From NCBI RefSeq assembly GCF_030064065.1, contig NZ_CP125946.1:1054001-1118000 (forward strand): a DNA stretch of 64,000 bases, in the 5' to 3' direction. Source of the stretch: Rothia sp. SD9660Na (lineage in GTDB: Bacteria; Actinomycetota; Actinomycetes; Actinomycetales; Micrococcaceae). Positions 35,559 to 44,568 of the stretch are shown one piece after another (the stretch's first letter is position 1; each line of letters starts with the position of its first letter). Made by a program: the position numbers and the translations under genes. Below the pieces are notes generated by a model, which saw only the letters and a program-made list of their open reading frames with translations, was not told the origin of the DNA and did no database searches.

Positions 35559-37702
35559 AACCCGGTCACGAGGATCCGAGCACCCCCGAGAAATACCGTG
35601 GCATGGGGTATCACGAGCTGAACGCCCTTCTGAACCTCTACGATGAGAACGGCCAGATTCAGTTCGAAGCAGACCGTCAGGCAGCCCGCCAGTACTTCTT
35701 GCAGCACGTCAACAACAACACCGTCTTCTTCCATGACCTGGAAGAGAAGATTGACTACCTGGTCAAGCACCAGTATTACGAGCCCGAGGTTTTTGATAAG
35801 TACTCCTTCGATTTCGTCAAGTCCCTCTCCAAGCTGGCCTATTCTAAGAAGTTCCGTTTCCCCACCTTCCTGGGCGCCTTCAAGTTCTACACCTCCTACG
35901 CCCTGAAGACCTTCGACGGCCAGCGCTACCTTGAACGCTTCGAGGACCGCGTGGTCATGGTCGCCCTGCTGCTGGCAGAAGGCGACGAGGCTCTGGCAAC
36001 CAAGATTGTTGAAGAGGTCATCTCCGGCCGCTTCCAGCCTGCCACCCCCACCTTCCTCAACGCCGGCAAGAAGCAGCGCGGCGAACTGGTCTCCTGCTTC
36101 CTGCTGCGCATCGAAGACAACATGGAGTCCATCGGCCGCTCCATCAACTCAGCCCTGCAGCTGTCCAAGCGCGGCGGCGGCGTAGCCTTCGCCCTGACCA
36201 ACCTGCGCGAAGCCGGAGCCCCCATCAAGAAGATCGAGAACCAGTCCTCAGGCGTCATCCCCGTGATGAAGCTGCTGGAAGACTCCTTCTCCTACGCCAA
36301 CCAGCTCGGTGCCCGCCAGGGTGCAGGCGCAGTTTACCTGCACGCCCACCACCCCGACATTTACTCCTTCCTCGATACCAAGCGCGAGAACGCCGACGAG
36401 AAGATCCGCATTAAGACCCTCTCACTGGGCGTTGTGATTCCCGATATCACCTTCGAACTGGCCAAGAAGAACGAGGACATGTACCTCTTCTCACCCTACG
36501 ACGTTGAGCGTATCTACGGTGTACCCTTCTCAGACATCAACGTCACCGAGAAGTACTACGAGATGGTCGACGATGCCCGCATCAAGAAGACCAAGATCAA
36601 CGCCCGCGAGTTCTTCCAGACCCTGGCTGAGATTCAGTTCGAGTCTGGCTACCCCTACGTCATGTTCGAAGACACCGTCAACAAGGCCAACCCCATTGAC
36701 GGCAAGATCATCATGTCTAACCTCTGCTCTGAGATCCTGCAGGTTTCAGAGCCCTCCGTCTACAACGCTGACCTGGGCTACGAGACCATTGGTAAGGACA
36801 TCTCCTGCAACCTGGGTTCCCTGAACATCGCCTTGGCCATGGACGGCGGCGACCTGGGTCAGACCGTCGGCACCGCCATCCGCGCTCTGACTGCCGTATC
36901 TGACCAGTCTGATATCGCCTCGGTTCCTTCCATCGAGCGCGGTAACTCCATGAGCCACGCTGTGGGCCTGGGGCAGATGAACCTGCACGGCTACCTTGCC
37001 CGTGAGCACGTCTACTACGGTTCTGAAGAAGCTCTGGACTTCACCAACATGTACTTCTACACCGTTACCTACCACGCGATTCGCGCCTCTATGGAAATTG
37101 CCTGCAAACGCAAGGAGACCTTCGTAGGCTTTGAGAAGTCTAAATACGCCTCGGGGGAGTACTTCGAGAAGTACATCAACGGCACCTGGGACTTTGAGAC
37201 CGAACGCGCCCGCGAGCTGTTTGCCGGTCACACCGTGCCCACCGCCGAAGACTGGAAGCAGCTGGCTGCCGATGTTGCTGAGCACGGTATGTACAACCAG
37301 AACCTGCAGGCTGTTCCGCCGACCGGTTCTATCTCCTACATCAACGGCTCTACCTCGTCGATTCACCCCATTGCTTCGAAGATTGAGATTCGTAAGGAAG
37401 GCAAGCTGGGGCGTGTCTACTACCCGGCTCCCTACATGGATAACGAGAATCTGGACTACTACCAGGACTCCTACGAGATTGGCTACGAGAAGATTATCGA
37501 CACCTACGCCGTTGCCACCCAGCACGTCGACCAGGGCCTGTCGCTGACCCTCTTCTTCAAGGACACCGCCACCACCCGCGACGTCAACAAGGCCCAGATT
37601 TACGCCTGGCGTAAGGGTATCAAGACCATCTACTACTCACGTATTCGTCAGATGGCTCTTGAGGGTACCGAGGTTGAGGGCTGCGTCAGCTGCATGCTCT
37701 AA
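35522..37702 (+). CDS. nrdE: Class Ib ribonucleoside-diphosphate reductase alpha subunit
   Basis: Reduces ribonucleoside diphosphates to deoxyribonucleotides. Seen: [20 protein letters not shown], the active-site region [17 protein letters not shown], catalytic [35 protein letters not shown] and the C-terminal redox CVSCML; 726 residues. No N-terminal ATP-cone, as expected for class Ib. TTG at 35522 is used (AAGAAGGA upstream); the exact start is uncertain because homologues differ before residue 25. Confidence 0.95.
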   Translation: MDSKLPVPGLSVEPGHEDPSTPEKYRGMGYHELNALLNLYDENGQIQFEADRQAARQYFLQHVNNNTVFFHDLEEKIDYLVKHQYYEPEVFDKYSFDFVKSLSKLAYSKKFRFPTFLGAFKFYTSYALKTFDGQRYLERFEDRVVMVALLLAEGDEALATKIVEEVISGRFQPATPTFLNAGKKQRGELVSCFLLRIEDNMESIGRSINSALQLSKRGGGVAFALTNLREAGAPIKKIENQSSGVIPVMKLLEDSFSYANQLGARQGAGAVYLHAHHPDIYSFLDTKRENADEKIRIKTLSLGVVIPDITFELAKKNEDMYLFSPYDVERIYGVPFSDINVTEKYYEMVDDARIKKTKINAREFFQTLAEIQFESGYPYVMFEDTVNKANPIDGKIIMSNLCSEILQVSEPSVYNADLGYETIGKDISCNLGSLNIALAMDGGDLGQTVGTAIRALTAVSDQSDIASVPSIERGNSMSHAVGLGQMNLHGYLAREHVYYGSEEALDFTNMYFYTVTYHAIRASMEIACKRKETFVGFEKSKYASGEYFEKYINGTWDFETERARELFAGHTVPTAEDWKQLAADVAEHGMYNQNLQAVPPTGSISYINGSTSSIHPIASKIEIRKEGKLGRVYYPAPYMDNENLDYYQDSYEIGYEKIIDTYAVATQHVDQGLSLTLFFKDTATTRDVNKAQIYAWRKGIKTIYYSRIRQMALEGTEVEGCVSCML

Positions 37703-37741
37703 GGCCTGAGGCGGGGTAGGGTGTTGCGCTGATAAGGCGCG

Positions 37742-37770
37742 GACGCCCGCCCCGGCTGGGCGGGCCCGTC
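37742..37770 (+). terminator. Hairpin after nrdE
   Basis: Stem GACG-CCCGCCC / GGGCGGG-CC-CGTC with a 5-nt loop, followed by ATCTTG. Probably ends nrdHIE before the MarR gene. Confidence 0.55.
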
Positions 37771-37852
37771 ATCTTGTGTTGGGGTGGCGGGCTTTCTTTA
37801 TCTCGGTATATAATCTATATAACTGATAAGTTAAACTGATTATTTTAGGCTG

Positions 37853-38350
37853 GTGCCCTTGGAAAATTTTTCATATGAGCAGGCAGGTACCTTAAGGTAT
37901 TCGGTGTTTAGAATGCATCGACGACTGAGGAACGAGACCGACTCGCACTCGCCCCTCTCATTTGCAGAGGAAACCGTGCTCGCCCAGCTCCAGGCTGCCC
38001 CGCGGCAAACCGGTGCTGAACTGGCCCGCTTTCAGCGCATGACCCCGCAGTCCATGAACAAAATCGTGGCCTCACTCCTGCGCCGAGGCTATATCGCATC
38101 GGGTAAAAACCTGCACGACAAGCGCCGCAAGGAGCTCTACCTGACAGACCAGGGGAGTGCCACCATTGACTCCATCATCAGCCGCCGCGACCGCTGGATT
38201 GTAGAACGAGCCGACGAGATACTCACCGCGGACGAGGCCGCGCAGCTTGCTGCGGCCCTGCCGCTACTACGCCGCCTCGTCGATAGGGAAACCAAAGCAG
38301 AACGCCAAGCCGCCCTACAAGAGGAAGCGGGTACAGGCGTCCGCCCCTGA
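37853..38350 (+). CDS. MarR-family transcriptional regulator
   Basis: 165 residues with the MarR winged helix: LAQLQAAPRQTGAELARFQ, MTPQSMNKIVASLLRRGYI, the wing DKRRKELYLTDQG and dimer helices at the end. GTG at 37853 is very close to the promoter-like TATAAT (37809-37814). Inverted repeat AACT-GATA-AGTT (37821-37832) just before the start could be its own operator. It splits nrdE from nrdF, so control of nrdF or a neighbouring unit is possible but unproven. Confidence 0.88.
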   Translation: MPLENFSYEQAGTLRYSVFRMHRRLRNETDSHSPLSFAEETVLAQLQAAPRQTGAELARFQRMTPQSMNKIVASLLRRGYIASGKNLHDKRRKELYLTDQGSATIDSIISRRDRWIVERADEILTADEAAQLAAALPLLRRLVDRETKAERQAALQEEAGTGVRP

Positions 38351-38444
38351 GATATTAAGCAAACCGAGCCGCTGGTGCGAAAACCGCCCAACGGTGAAAG
38401 AATAGAATCAAGCCTATTTCAGGCACCACACCAACCCGACATGA

Positions 38445-39434
<990 letters not shown>

Positions 39435-39542
39435 CGATATAGGTCATAGGTGGTTATGAGCGGTCATAAAACCTTGAAAAATAAGGGTTTTTTCGAGGTC
39501 GTGACAACGAGGAATCACGAGCTGTAATAGCTAAAGGGGTTC

Positions 39543-39579
39543 AAAAAGGGGTTCAAAGTGAAATTTTGAACCCCTTTTT
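39543..39579 (+). terminator. Terminator after nrdF
   Basis: 15-bp stem AAAAAGGGGTTCAAA / TTTGAACCCCTTTTT with a 7-nt loop; the right arm provides the T run. The interval 39435-39542 contains no gene. Confidence 0.85.
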
Positions 39580-39607
39580 ACCATGTATTGCCTAATCAAG
39601 TACGGAA

Positions 39608-39658
39608 AAATAGCCCCTCACCGCACCACCAAACTAGGGGAGCGGTGAGGGGCTATTT
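39608..39658 (-). terminator. Terminator of the prophage late operon
   Basis: Perfect 17-bp stem AAATAGCCCCTCACCGC / GCGGTGAGGGGCTATTT; reading on the - strand it runs into a T tract directly after the holin gene. It works in both directions and insulates phage and host transcripts. Confidence 0.85.
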
Positions 39659-39664
39659 TTTTGC

Positions 39665-40114
39665 CTACTTACCTAGGGCATAGGCCGGGTTGCTGTACTC
39701 AGTTCCCGCGGTGTCGACCAGTTCGTACCCGTCAGGGATCTCGGCCAGCTCAGGCTCTTTAGCCGGCTGTTCCTGTTCAGTTGCTGTTGCAGGTTCTACC
39801 TGCTCGACCGCTGGAGGCTGGGCGGGCTGGACGGCACTAAGCCGCCCGTGGTCGCCCTGCCGAGCCATAGCCAGCACAGAACCCAAGTAAGCCTCAGTCT
39901 CAGCCTTCGAAGACGGAGCCAGCCATCCGCCAGCCAGCGCGAGCAGGGCTGAGCAAACCACACCCAGCGCCAAAGCACCGTTAGCGGTCAGGTCAGGTAG
40001 CAGCAGCTCGTGAATGATGGTGGCCACCGCCCCACCAAGGGCGGTGCCGCCGGTTGCGAAAGCGGTGGTTGAGCCCACGGTGCGTTTGCGGGTCTGATTG
40101 GTCAAAGTAGCCAT
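39665..40114 (-). CDS. Putative holin
   Basis: 149 residues. Two predicted membrane segments (about 15-36 and 44-66, LALGVVCSALLALAGGWLA), then a Pro/Glu/Ala-rich soluble tail. Position immediately after the amidase endolysin, at the end of the late operon, and the two-helix architecture suggest a holin that lets endolysin cross the membrane. Holins are hard to assign from sequence alone; another small membrane lysis protein lies at 41127. Confidence 0.65.
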   Translation of the reverse strand: MATLTNQTRKRTVGSTTAFATGGTALGGAVATIIHELLLPDLTANGALALGVVCSALLALAGGWLAPSSKAETEAYLGSVLAMARQGDHGRLSAVQPAQPPAVEQVEPATATEQEQPAKEPELAEIPDGYELVDTAGTEYSNPAYALGK

Positions 40115-40131
40115 TTGCTTCTTCTCCTTTC

Positions 40132-41046
40132 TTACCAGCGGAAGAGGCCGCGCTTGTCGTTCTCAAATTCCTTTACCCGGGACGGGGCCTGTTTGGCTTC
40201 GTCGTAACCGAAGATTGAGCGGATCTTGTGCCCGAAGGTGCCATCGGTGATGACGCCGGGGATGCCCAGGCGGTAGAGGTTGAAGAGGTGGCGCACCATG
40301 CGCAGGGTGCTGTAGGTGTCGCGGTTGTTGTCCTGCAGCATTTCGGTGAGGGTGCGGCCGCCCCATTCGGAACGGGGGCTATGGAAGATAGCGTTTTCGA
40401 GGTCTGCCTTGGTAGCCATATCAAACCAATCTGTAGAGGTAGTAACGGTAGTGGTGGTGGCGGGGAGCCCTGCAGAAGCGGTGCCCCCGTTGTAGTAGCC
40501 CTGGACCTTCGCCATGAAAGCGTCCCAGGGGAACCCGGTGCCGACGTCCCAATGGTCGCTCATCCGGTAGACGCGGGACGCCTGAGCATGGTCAATGATT
40601 CCCTTTGCGCCTGCTGCAAGCTGGGCATCGGTGAGCTTGACCGGCGGGATATTATTGCGTCGGCAGATATCAGCGACCAGACGGGCGGTGTTCTCCAGCA
40701 GGGCAGCACTGTAGGCGTCATTCCACTGGGCGGTGGTCTGGGCAGCCCGGCCTGCCTGCTCAATCTGGATTCCGTCCTCGTTGGTGCCTGGCGCTGTCCA
40801 GGCCATGTCCTTCTCGGGCACCCCCTGGACGATACTGTCGTTGTCGACGTTGTAGTGGGCTGAGGCCATCGCTGTGGGGTTGAGGAACCAGCCGGCGCCG
40901 ATAGCTTCAGCCACGGTGGCATGCTCGTCGGTCTCCATAGTGTGAAGACAGACGAGACGCGCGTAGCGGCCGTTGGTCACGGTTCTGTTCGGCGAGAGTG
41001 CGGTCGAGGTGACCAGCGAACTGTCGGGCTTGAAGGTTGTGGCCAT
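40132..41046 (-). CDS. Endolysin, N-acetylmuramoyl-L-alanine amidase
   Basis: 304 residues. N-terminal amidase_2/PGRP-like domain: LVCLHTMETDEHATVAEAI (zinc His), SAHYNVDNDSIVQGVPEKD, and DHWDVGTGFPWDAFM with the last zinc His and Asp/Lys-type catalytic region. A Thr-rich linker (about 190-205) leads to a C-terminal domain of about 95 residues, probably cell-wall binding, not recognised. Cleaves peptidoglycan cross-stems during lysis. Confidence 0.9.
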   Translation of the reverse strand: MATTFKPDSSLVTSTALSPNRTVTNGRYARLVCLHTMETDEHATVAEAIGAGWFLNPTAMASAHYNVDNDSIVQGVPEKDMAWTAPGTNEDGIQIEQAGRAAQTTAQWNDAYSAALLENTARLVADICRRNNIPPVKLTDAQLAAGAKGIIDHAQASRVYRMSDHWDVGTGFPWDAFMAKVQGYYNGGTASAGLPATTTTVTTSTDWFDMATKADLENAIFHSPRSEWGGRTLTEMLQDNNRDTYSTLRMVRHLFNLYRLGIPGVITDGTFGHKIRSIFGYDEAKQAPSRVKEFENDKRGLFRW

Positions 41047-41070
41047 ATTGCCTCCTTTCTTTAAATGGGT

Positions 41071-41141
41071 GCGCCCCTCAGTTGATGGGCCAAGGGGCGC
41101 TTGTTTTTGGGTAAAGAAAAAGCCACCTACTGAGGCGGCTT
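41071..41141 (-). terminator. Two hairpins in the lysis module
   Basis: Stem AAGCCACCT / AGGCGGCTT (41120-41128 and 41133-41141) runs on the - strand into TTTTTC at the end of the 41127 gene; a second stem GCGCCCCT / AGGGGCGC (41071-41078, 41093-41100) follows. May dampen transcription before the endolysin. Confidence 0.5.
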
Positions 41142-41531
41142 GAGGAAATCCGGCATCAGCTGGATTAGCTCTTCAGGTATAGGCGGCGCAGGCGGTGGCT
41201 GCTCGGTATCGATGTGCGCACGCAGCTGGTAAATGTAGGCCGCGCTCATGGAGATATGCAGGCGGGCGGCGTCCTTGATAGCGTAGGCCTCGGTCTTGGC
41301 CTCATGCATCTCCTTATGAGCTTTCGCGGCTTCATCGCGTAGCTTGCGCACTTCGGCGCGTAGCTCGGCGACCTCCTCTTGAAGGTTATCGACCAGGGCT
41401 CCTGATGCATCGGCTTTGGTCTTGCCCCGCTGCGCCCAGGCCGTCATCAGAGCTCCAGAGAAACCACCGATAGCGGTGACGGCAACGCCCACCAGGGCCC
41501 AAGCTTCGGGAGGAATAGGAGGAAGACTCAT
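41127..41531 (-). CDS. Phage membrane/coiled-coil protein (possible second holin or spanin-like)
   Basis: 134 residues: one membrane segment near the N-terminus (ALVGVAVTAIGGFSGALMTAW), a long coiled coil (LQEEVAELRAEVRKLRDEAA, about 45-80) and a Pro-rich end. Sits between tail fibre and endolysin genes. ATG at 41531 overlaps the upstream stop (ATGA), preferred to 41546. Likely a lysis accessory or holin; uncertain. Confidence 0.65.
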   Translation of the reverse strand: MSLPPIPPEAWALVGVAVTAIGGFSGALMTAWAQRGKTKADASGALVDNLQEEVAELRAEVRKLRDEAAKAHKEMHEAKTEAYAIKDAARLHISMSAAYIYQLRAHIDTEQPPPAPPIPEELIQLMPDFLKPPQ

Positions 41532-42763
41532 TGAGCCACTCCCCATACCCTGGCCACATACTGGCCAAAAGCGCTCCGCATCAAAGCCACACCCGCATCA
41601 GTCGGGTGAGTCCCATCATCAGTCAGCGCCCCTGCAGCCCACACATGCGCCCCAGCAGCTGGCACTTCAACCGACGCAGCCAAATCAAAGCAAGGGAAGG
41701 CCAGCATATGCCCGGGGTCCCCTGCACGAAGAGCACCAGGAGTGCCAGGTGCCACCCATTTCCGCTGAGAATCTACTGGGGAGCCATCACGCACCCAAGC
41801 ATTCCAATCCTCGCGCCATTCAGGGGAGATACTGGGGGTCTGCCCCTCGACGGTGGCCCACCTATCAGTGGAGGTAGAGCGAGGCAGCAGGGTAGTCTGG
41901 GCCCCCAAGGCGCCGGCGTCAGCGTACCTGTACATCGCGTCGATTGCTTTCTGGAAGGTGGCAGGCTGAGGGGCGCCAGAGTTATTGGTTCCCAGCTCGA
42001 AGAGGAAGTAATCCCACGGTGAGCGGGCCAAGGCTCCGCCGAAAAGCGGGTCCCAAGAATTGACCTGGATGCCCCATACACCGCGGTCAGAAACCGCGAA
42101 TCCGGCCCCTACCAGTACAGAGCGGTGCCAATCTTTGGTCAGGATGGAATCACCATCGCACATGATAGAGCGGGCTCCCTCGGTGGTGTCACCTAGGACC
42201 CCGTAGGGGGAGAAGGTAGCGGCAGCAGAAGCGCTAAAACTACCTGCCACCAGGTGCTCTCCGGCCAGGAAGCCAGATTTTTCCATGGGCACCTTGGTCA
42301 CTGATTTCGCCGACCCCGCAGGGAAGAAGAGGCGAACCTCTGCTGAGGTGCCAGCGGCCACCGCGATATCAGCGAGAGGGTCGGTGAGTACATCACCGGC
42401 CATGACCGTGTTTCCGGCGGCTTGGAGGGGGTAGACCCCGCCGCCTAGGTGGAAGGTTCCCCGGGTGCCAGCCGGTAGAGCCCGTAGCCAAAAGCGCAGA
42501 TTCGTTGCGTCAGAGGCGAAAGTGACACGGCAGATGGCGGTCTCACCACCATCAGGTGATTTACTAGCTGAAACGCCGTTGATGATGGTGAGCTTAGCGA
42601 CCTGCTTGGCGGTGGCAGTCAGGGTAGATGTATCAACCACCGGGGCTTCCGCAGTACTGCCTGTTCGGTTGATGACCTGCTGCCCGGTGGTCAGGTAGAC
42701 CGGCGGGGCTGCCCCGTCTGTTAAGTAGAGCGGGGTCACTGAACCTTGGGTGGTGTAGCTCAC
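41528..42763 (-). CDS. Phage tail fibre with SGNH/GDSL hydrolase domain
   Basis: 411 residues. N-terminal structural part (about 1-190), then an SGNH esterase: block I CDGDSI (about 200), block III ELGTNNSG (about 253) and block V DDGTHPTDAG (about 385) carry the Ser, Gly/Asn and Asp-His set. On a phage tail such an esterase would deacetylate or trim a surface glycan at the receptor. Start ATG 42763 overlaps the preceding gene's end (ATGA), so the fibre genes are coupled. Confidence 0.82.
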   Translation of the reverse strand: MSYTTQGSVTPLYLTDGAAPPVYLTTGQQVINRTGSTAEAPVVDTSTLTATAKQVAKLTIINGVSASKSPDGGETAICRVTFASDATNLRFWLRALPAGTRGTFHLGGGVYPLQAAGNTVMAGDVLTDPLADIAVAAGTSAEVRLFFPAGSAKSVTKVPMEKSGFLAGEHLVAGSFSASAAATFSPYGVLGDTTEGARSIMCDGDSILTKDWHRSVLVGAGFAVSDRGVWGIQVNSWDPLFGGALARSPWDYFLFELGTNNSGAPQPATFQKAIDAMYRYADAGALGAQTTLLPRSTSTDRWATVEGQTPSISPEWREDWNAWVRDGSPVDSQRKWVAPGTPGALRAGDPGHMLAFPCFDLAASVEVPAAGAHVWAAGALTDDGTHPTDAGVALMRSAFGQYVARVWGVAQ

Positions 42764-43947
42764 GCTCCCACCCCGGCGTCCTTAGCCAGCTGCGCAAAGG
42801 CGGCTGAACCCCAGGCCTTGCTATCCCAGGCCAGGCCCGCGACGTCGTAATCGACCCAGGCCCCTGAATCGAAACCGAACCAGCGTACGGACTGCCCCTC
42901 AGCTCGCGCCGGGCCAGTAAACTTCAAGACGCCGTTTAGGTAGTAGCGGGTTGCTGACCCGTCACATTCCACGCCCACGTGTACAGTGACCGGTGAGGAA
43001 ATCGATGCTGTCTCGGCTCGCCATAGCGGGGTACTGGTGCCTGTAATCTCGATAATCGCAGGTTGTGGTGCATCCGGTGAGTGCGGGGTTCGCAGCCTGA
43101 GGGTAGTTGGGAAAGCCAGGATAGCGTTAGAAATCGCATTAGCTTGGTTTACCCGCAGAATAAAGGAATAAGACCAGGTGGTGCTAGCCATGCCGTTCTC
43201 TGGCTTAGTCTGCCACTTAAGGGTGTTGTTGCTGCCTTTGGTCAAAGTGTAGGAGGCTACATACCCGCCTAGTGCGGCGCTGGTCTCAGGGGCAGAAAGT
43301 GAAACATTTGAGAGAGCGCCTTGGGTGCCGGCATTGGTAGCCGGTGACCCCTTGATATAAATCTTTGGGGCCAGGGTCTTCAGAGTCTCCTCGTACGCTA
43401 CCGGCGGGGTCGCTAAGGTGGTAAAGCCTCCCATAGAGCGGATGACATTCGAGGGGTTTCCGCCTGCATCCACGGCCCGCAAATCAAGGTAATCATAGGC
43501 GGTGGATGGGGCCAAGCCACTAATCTTCAAAGTGGTAGGTGAGAGAATCTGAGCGTCCACCCAGGCTGATGAACCCGGTAGCTGCACCTGGTATTTTTCA
43601 ATGCGCCGGTCATCGGTAGCAGCTGCAGATAGGGTTAGGGTCGCCGTGGTCATGCCAGGGTCTACTGAGAACGCTGCCCCAGCAGGGAACTTTGGGGGCA
43701 CGGTATCTGGGGCTGAGGTTTCAAGGGTCAGTGCGACCTTACCCGGGTTCTGAGCTTCCCAGGCCTTGGCCTCTGCTAGGGTTTGGAAGATGGGTATGCC
43801 GATGGTCTTTTTCGCTAGCTCTTCCTTAGTGGCATAGGGCGAAAGGTCAGGAGCCGGTGCTTCGGCCTTCACAAGCTCGATAATCTCAGCTTTCAGCACT
43901 GAGGGGGCTTTGCCGCTCGGCAGCAAGCCCTTGATAACGTTAGCCAT
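42760..43947 (-). CDS. Phage tail fibre with carbohydrate-binding-type domain
   Basis: 395 residues from ATG 43947 (MANVIKGLLPSGK); 43974 is an alternative. Seen: helical N-terminal attachment part, a fibronectin III-like segment (about 95-165, ATDDRRIEKYQVQLPG) and a C-terminal concanavalin/LamG-like domain (WSYSFILRVN, HVGVECDGSATRYYLNGVL, WFGFDSGAWVDYDVAGLAWD). Predicted receptor-binding fibre. Overlaps the preceding gene by 8 nt. Confidence 0.75.
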   Translation of the reverse strand: MANVIKGLLPSGKAPSVLKAEIIELVKAEAPAPDLSPYATKEELAKKTIGIPIFQTLAEAKAWEAQNPGKVALTLETSAPDTVPPKFPAGAAFSVDPGMTTATLTLSAAATDDRRIEKYQVQLPGSSAWVDAQILSPTTLKISGLAPSTAYDYLDLRAVDAGGNPSNVIRSMGGFTTLATPPVAYEETLKTLAPKIYIKGSPATNAGTQGALSNVSLSAPETSAALGGYVASYTLTKGSNNTLKWQTKPENGMASTTWSYSFILRVNQANAISNAILAFPTTLRLRTPHSPDAPQPAIIEITGTSTPLWRAETASISSPVTVHVGVECDGSATRYYLNGVLKFTGPARAEGQSVRWFGFDSGAWVDYDVAGLAWDSKAWGSAAFAQLAKDAGVGA

Positions 43948-44314
43948 TCTTTGGTCCAATCTCGTAGGAGCCATCGCCCACGTGAGCGATAGCTTGGTCT
44001 TTCTCTAGAGTCAAAAAGTAGGTGCCATCCCCGGCAGCTGCATCCGCTGTAAGGTGCACCTGCTCACCTTCCACCGCAACAGTAGGAAGGGTGAAAGTCC
44101 GATGCTCAGAGGTAATGCAGGCTTTCCAGAGCCCAGGGGATAGTTCTACCGGTTCCATCTGCCCATCAGTGATAGGCGAGACGACAGAGGTGGGTAGAAA
44201 AATAGCGCCCTGTCGATATGAAAGGACGCTTTGAGTAAATGTCACGGTGCCAGTTGCAGCAGAAGACCCGCCAGGCCCGTAGGGAAGGCAGAAGGTTCCG
44301 GCTACTAGGGTCAT
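43940..44314 (-). CDS. Phage tail/fibre-associated protein
   Basis: 124 residues, beta-rich with no named family. ATG at 44314 sits in the upstream stop (ATGA), which decides the start over 44329. Contains FTLPTVAVEGEQVHLTADAA, reminiscent of a small beta-sandwich. Position between short tail protein and LamG-like fibre suggests a structural adaptor. Confidence 0.65.
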   Translation of the reverse strand: MTLVAGTFCLPYGPGGSSAATGTVTFTQSVLSYRQGAIFLPTSVVSPITDGQMEPVELSPGLWKACITSEHRTFTLPTVAVEGEQVHLTADAAAGDGTYFLTLEKDQAIAHVGDGSYEIGPKNG

Positions 44315-44562
44315 AGAAGCACCTGCCATGTACCGTCACCATCAGACTTCACAGGCACTGCCTCACCCAGTCCATTGGCTACCGTGTAGGCCCCTTCACC
44401 TTCGTGAGTGATAAAGACATTTTCTCGCGCTTCGAGTCGGTCTGAGAACTCCTTGACGATTGCGTCAATGGGGATAGCAAGGTTCAGCATGTCCTTGGGA
44501 ATTTGGGCCGGGTCAGGTGACTGAGGGACCGGCCAACCATAGTTGGGGGTGGATGTTGCCAT
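44311..44562 (-). CDS. Short phage tail protein
   Basis: 83 residues starting MATSTPNYGWPVPQSPDPAQ, the typical N-terminus of actinophage tail-fibre/baseplate attachment proteins (TPNYG-x-P pattern), followed by a helical oligomerisation stretch. Normally this motif begins a longer fibre; here it forms a separate short gene. Coupled by overlap to the next gene. Confidence 0.72.
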   Translation of the reverse strand: MATSTPNYGWPVPQSPDPAQIPKDMLNLAIPIDAIVKEFSDRLEARENVFITHEGEGAYTVANGLGEAVPVKSDGDGTWQVLL

Positions 44563-44568
44563 AATTTC

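Noticed and set aside
36746..37525. Long open frame on the - strand across nrdE
   Set aside because: It is a codon-bias shadow of the well-supported nrdE gene and has no recognisable protein content.
39435..39542. Direct GGTCATA repeats as attachment core
   Set aside because: Too short and both copies are on one side; no matching right end is visible in the window.
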